Positions 5,715-8,613 of a stretch of 8,613 nt of DNA are shown here, piece after piece. The notes under the pieces were generated by a model, which was not told the DNA's origin, did no database searches, and worked only from the letters and a program-made list of their open reading frames with translations. How positions within the stretch are numbered: the first letter of the stretch is position 1; every line of letters begins with the position of its first letter. The DNA lies in the NCBI GenBank assembly GCA_937923375.1, contig CALAJG010000046.1:1-8613 (forward strand), in the 5' to 3' direction. The DNA is from an uncultured Leucothrix sp. Lineage in GTDB: Bacteria > Pseudomonadota > Gammaproteobacteria > Thiotrichales > Thiotrichaceae. The translations under genes and the position numbers were made by a program.

Positions 5715-6728
5715 ATGTCGCAAAGCATACAGCTGACCGTACTCGACCAAAGCCCTGTGCACCCCGCTGAAACGGACCCTGCGCTTAAAAATGCTGGGCT
5801 AATGTCAATTGAGTTAGCGAAGGCGTGTGACGAGATGGGCTATGCCCGTTACTGGTTGTCAGAGCACCACAATAGCCCGCAGTTTGCAGGACCAAGCCCC
5901 GAGATCTTAATTGCCAGTATCGCCAGCGTGACACAAAACATGCGTATTGGAAGTGGCGGAGTAATGTTGAGCCATTACAGCCCTTACAAAGTAGCCGAGG
6001 TGTTTAACATGCTGAGTGCCTTATTCCCTGATCGAATTGATTTGGGAATAGGTCGTGCTCCAGGTGGCGATGGTTTGGCGTCGGCAGCGCTAGCGTGGCC
6101 AAGTCCTCCGCAAAATGCCAGCAGCTATCCCGCCCAGGCTTCAACGCTAAAGTCTTTATTAGAGCAAACCATGCCGGATGATCACCCTTGGGCCGATTTA
6201 CACATTAGCCCTGAACATAATGTCCGCCCAGAGATGTGGATGCTCGGTTCCACTGGCGGCAGTGCAGAGTTGGCAGGACAGGTCGGTATGAATTTAGCGC
6301 TGGCAAGATTTATCTCGCCGGATCATTGTTCACCGGAAATCTTTGATGCTTATGAACGTGGCTGGGCAGCGGGTGGGCACGCTGAAAAACCCAAGCGCAT
6401 GTTAGCAATCGGTGCTTTTTGTGCGGAAACACAGGAAGAAGCGGAGTTGCTGGCAAGTACCGCTGTTTATCGAAAGATGATGATGGGTATTGGAGACAAT
6501 CAGCCTTTGCTGGCTCCTGAGGCGGTGCAGGATCAAAGAAAATCGTTCTCATCCGCGCAAGAAGCGCAATATTTACATCTGTTAAATGGCTATACGGTTG
6601 GAACAGCGGAGCACTGCAAAACCGAAATCGAAGCATTAGCCAAGGCATTTAACGTGGATGAGGTTGCTGTGGTTACCGTCACTCATGACTTTAGCGCACG
6701 TTTAGAAAGTTACCATTTGTTGCAATAA
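5715..6728 (+). CDS. LLM-class flavin-dependent oxidoreductase (luciferase-like group 1, YhbW-like)
   Basis: This 337-residue protein is full length for the bacterial-luciferase-like monooxygenases. Diagnostic group 1 stretches are present: LTVLDQSPV (8-16), GYARYWLSEHHNSPQFAGPSPE (42-63) with the family EHHN motif, MRIGSGGVMLSHYSPYKVAE (76-95), and FPDRIDLGIGRAPGGD (104-119). WMLGSTGGSAELAGQVGMNLALA (175-197) is the FMN-phosphate region. The family uses reduced FMN and O2 on varied organic substrates, and E. coli YhbW is the nearest named type. The physiological substrate is unknown. The ATG at 5715 is chosen because homologous sequence starts there (the frame is open far upstream but lacks family character). 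AGGA at 5699-5702 is 12 nt from the ATG, longer than ideal. No cofactor reductase gene is adjacent. It is probably monocistronic, since 136 bp separate it from the next gene. Confidence 0.92.
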   Translation: MSQSIQLTVLDQSPVHPAETDPALKNAGLMSIELAKACDEMGYARYWLSEHHNSPQFAGPSPEILIASIASVTQNMRIGSGGVMLSHYSPYKVAEVFNMLSALFPDRIDLGIGRAPGGDGLASAALAWPSPPQNASSYPAQASTLKSLLEQTMPDDHPWADLHISPEHNVRPEMWMLGSTGGSAELAGQVGMNLALARFISPDHCSPEIFDAYERGWAAGGHAEKPKRMLAIGAFCAETQEEAELLASTAVYRKMMMGIGDNQPLLAPEAVQDQRKSFSSAQEAQYLHLLNGYTVGTAEHCKTEIEALAKAFNVDEVAVVTVTHDFSARLESYHLLQ

Positions 6729-6804
6729 TTTTACCAAGCGCAGTCGCCGTGTAGCATTAAAAAGCACTCTGTATTTCATCTGAGAGTGGTGGATTAATTA
6801 CCAA

Positions 6805-6850
6805 AACACACTTATCATCGTGAAGAAAATAATAAGTAATCTAATGTGTT
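6805..6850. repeat. Interrupted inverted repeat upstream of the lipoprotein gene
   Basis: The left arm AACACA-CTTAT (6805-6815) can pair with ATAAG (6832-6836) and, after an 8-nt bulge, TGTGTT (6845-6850). This would place a stem-loop directly before the ribosome binding site GAGGAG (6854-6859). AATAAT at 6828-6833 could be a -10 element, but the matching -35 is poor. It may be a 5'-leader structure or operator, and chance pairing in AT-rich DNA is possible. Confidence 0.25.
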
Positions 6851-6864
6851 GATGAGGAGTGATT

Positions 6865-8613
6865 ATGCGGATTTTCTTGCGTTTTATCTTTGCAGGTTTG
6901 CTTGGGTTCGCCTTGGCTGCTTGCAGCGGTGACTCTACTGGTACTTCAAACACACCCAACTCGCCAACTGCACCGCCGGTCGAGCCTAGTAACAATGCAC
7001 CATCGATTACTGGCACACCCGTCACTGCCGCCATGGCCGAAGCACCCTATAGTTTCACACCTACAGCGTTAGACAGTGACGGCGACAGTCTTAGCTTTTC
7101 AATAACAAATAAACCAAGTTGGATCACATTTGACACAGTGACTGGAGCTTTAACAGGAACACCAGAAGCGTCTGATGTGGGGACGAATACTAATATCACG
7201 ATTACAGTGCATGATTCTCAGGGTGAAAAAGCCAGCCTAGCCGCCTTCAATATTTCAGTCCTGCCGACCTTAGTTGAACAAGCCCTTGCCTCAGGTAATG
7301 CACTCTTAGTCAGTAAGAATGAAGCGCTACTCGATGCAACGCTAAACAGTATCGACACTGGCAAAAATCTGCTATTGGCGGCAAAGTCCAAGCTATTCAA
7401 TCTCAACGCGGACGGCAGTGCAAAGGGCGACGGTACGAGTTTGACCGACATCGATTGGTATCCGACACACGACGCAGCACTGCTTAATTCAACCTTTGGC
7501 ATGAACACGAATGTGCTGAGCACTAACAGCGTGTTCGAAGAGGGGAGAACGGTCGAAAACCGCGAAATCGGTATCATCGGTCAAAATAGTGCGAAGTACA
7601 TGGTCTTGGGCGGTAATCCCATGCGTAATTATCGTCGTGATGCTGCTTCTATCAATGATCAGATGCACCAGTTCCTGCATAACGGCCTAAGCTGGCTAAC
7701 CGGACGTGATGATTTAAAAACCTCTCCTTTTAAGGTGGTGGTTGCGCAAATGCACAACAACTATTATTTCCCCGATGAGCCTGCGGTTCGAGAGTGGTTG
7801 GATGAGACTTATAAGGCGCACGTTTCCTATAACGCGGCGGGGGAGTGCGACGATGCAAAACTTGCAGGCTGCCTGAGTTTAGATACCAGTCTACTGATCA
7901 TCTCGCGAGATATGAATGACGCAAGCAACGCTAACACTATTGCAGCCGCGGTGAAAACGGCGATGAGTCAGGGAATTCCTGTGCTTTACTTGCACTTAGA
8001 CGGCGGCATGAATGATCTGGGGTACGCCTTATTCCCTCTGTTTGACGTGAGTCATTCCGGTGACAATTATTGGCGTAAGCTGCAAGTAAACCAGTTTGAT
8101 GGTTCAGCACAATTAACCAGTCTGCCGGACAATATCCAGTCGATTCAAACCATGCTAAACCACTTCAAAGCCGACGATTATGCTTTTGATTGGAGTGCCT
8201 GTGATGGTGAAAACTGCAGCGCTGTAGTCGGGTTTGATGAGCAGTTCCAACAGGGTGCTACTGCCGTCAAATCCATGATGAATACGCTGGATACCAGCAA
8301 AAATAATCTGTTTACTAAAAGCGGCTACCGACTGCAAAAGTTGCTGGCGCTATTGGGCGACAGCTACCGTCAGCAGGTGGCTTTTCCGATGGATAAAGTG
8401 ACCACTTCAGATACGGACTTCCTGAAATCTTATTTTGCTGATCACGCGGTCTATAACTACCGCGAAATTAACCCAGTGCAGGCCGATATGGGAAATTTCA
8501 GTCGATCTGACTTTAGTCACATCACGCCTGTTAGCAAAACGGTCAGCATGACGAGCAAACGAAATTTCCGCTCGGCAGGGGCCTACGCGCTACCTGGACA
8601 AGTGGTAAGTGTC
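6865..8613 (+). CDS. ImpA/SslE/AcfD-like M60-family metalloprotease lipoprotein, N-terminal part
   Basis: The frame is open for 583 codons and leaves the right edge. It starts with a lipoprotein signal peptide with lipobox LAAC (Cys20) and Ser at +2, which favours outer-membrane sorting. A Thr/Pro/Ser-rich linker (21-42) precedes an Ig-like/cadherin-type putative Ig domain (about 43-133, with DSDGDSLSFSI and the TFDTVTGALTGTP signature). From about 134 the sequence looks like the IMPa N-terminal domain: SSL-like helices, FKVVVAQMHNNYYFPDEPAVREWLDETY in positions 289-316, and LYLHLDGGMNDLGYALFPLF (374-393). A helical segment (about 455-560) follows, then SAGAYALPGQVVSV (570-583), the strand that normally leads into the M60 protease domain. 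Cys pairs 328/336 and 446/451 suggest disulfides, as in exported proteins. Such proteins cleave mucin-type O-glycoproteins and are often type II secretion substrates. The zinc HExxH is outside the window, so catalysis is unproven. GAGGAG lies 5 nt before the ATG. Confidence 0.82.
   Translation, partial: MRIFLRFIFAGLLGFALAACSGDSTGTSNTPNSPTAPPVEPSNNAPSITGTPVTAAMAEAPYSFTPTALDSDGDSLSFSITNKPSWITFDTVTGALTGTPEASDVGTNTNITITVHDSQGEKASLAAFNISVLPTLVEQALASGNALLVSKNEALLDATLNSIDTGKNLLLAAKSKLFNLNADGSAKGDGTSLTDIDWYPTHDAALLNSTFGMNTNVLSTNSVFEEGRTVENREIGIIGQNSAKYMVLGGNPMRNYRRDAASINDQMHQFLHNGLSWLTGRDDLKTSPFKVVVAQMHNNYYFPDEPAVREWLDETYKAHVSYNAAGECDDAKLAGCLSLDTSLLIISRDMNDASNANTIAAAVKTAMSQGIPVLYLHLDGGMNDLGYALFPLFDVSHSGDNYWRKLQVNQFDGSAQLTSLPDNIQSIQTMLNHFKADDYAFDWSACDGENCSAVVGFDEQFQQGATAVKSMMNTLDTSKNNLFTKSGYRLQKLLALLGDSYRQQVAFPMDKVTTSDTDFLKSYFADHAVYNYREINPVQADMGNFSRSDFSHITPVSKTVSMTSKRNFRSAGAYALPGQVVSV

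Noticed and set aside
6765..6788. CACTCT/AGAGTG hairpin after the flavin monooxygenase gene
   Set aside because: It has a 6-bp stem with a 12-nt loop and no T-run after it, so it is not convincing as an intrinsic terminator.
6798..7680. Minus-strand frames inside the lipoprotein gene and its leader
   Set aside because: They are antisense to a convincing lipoprotein/Ig/IMPa coding frame and show no recognisable motif.

Overview
The window looks like chromosomal DNA from a Gram-negative bacterium, most likely a marine-type gammaproteobacterium. It encodes an OmpV/MipA outer-membrane barrel ending in Phe, a cytochrome b561, Sec signal peptides, an outer-membrane-type lipoprotein signal, and AGGAG-like ribosome binding sites. 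GC is moderate by eye, and nothing points to a recent insertion. The taxonomic placement is an inference from gene families, not a database result. I found no tRNA, rRNA, CRISPR array, insertion sequence or attachment site.

Layout. (1) Positions 1-1393, minus strand: a two-gene unit of a membrane-anchored LuxR-type regulator followed, with a 14-nt overlap, by an APH-family small-molecule kinase that runs off the left edge. (2) 1449-2246, plus strand: a MipA/OmpV-family barrel, divergent from the regulator across only 55 bp. (3) 2258-3806: a MarR-family repressor on the minus strand, divergent from a tightly spaced plus-strand pair (secreted 133-aa YciI/muconolactone-isomerase-like protein, then cytochrome b561). 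Two perfect palindromes in the shared spacer are good operator candidates. (4) 3807-3943: a convergent spacer holding a short hairpin and a possible 16-codon minus-strand ORF with an excellent ribosome binding site. (5) 3944-6728: a divergent pair of metabolic enzymes, an amidohydrolase-3 (YtcJ-like) enzyme on the minus strand and a bacterial-luciferase-like flavin monooxygenase (YhbW-like) on the plus strand, sharing a 100-bp spacer with a near-consensus promoter. (6) 6865-8613, plus strand: the N-terminal 583 residues of a large lipoprotein with an Ig-like domain and the N-terminal modules of ImpA/SslE/AcfD-type M60 mucin-degrading metalloproteases. The catalytic part lies beyond the right edge.

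How they may work together. Two local circuits are suggested by architecture. One is a membrane-tethered LuxR regulator likely controlling itself, its kinase partner and/or the divergent barrel. The other is a MarR repressor likely controlling a periplasmic protein plus a quinol-linked cytochrome b561, which would fit a redox or small-molecule stress response. The amidohydrolase and flavin monooxygenase are generic catabolic or detoxification enzymes with unknown substrates. The terminal lipoprotein points to attack on host or environmental glycoproteins. Nothing here is a clear new defence or mobile system. The least explained items are the 16-codon ORF, the b561 plus secreted-barrel pair, and the tethered-regulator/kinase pair.
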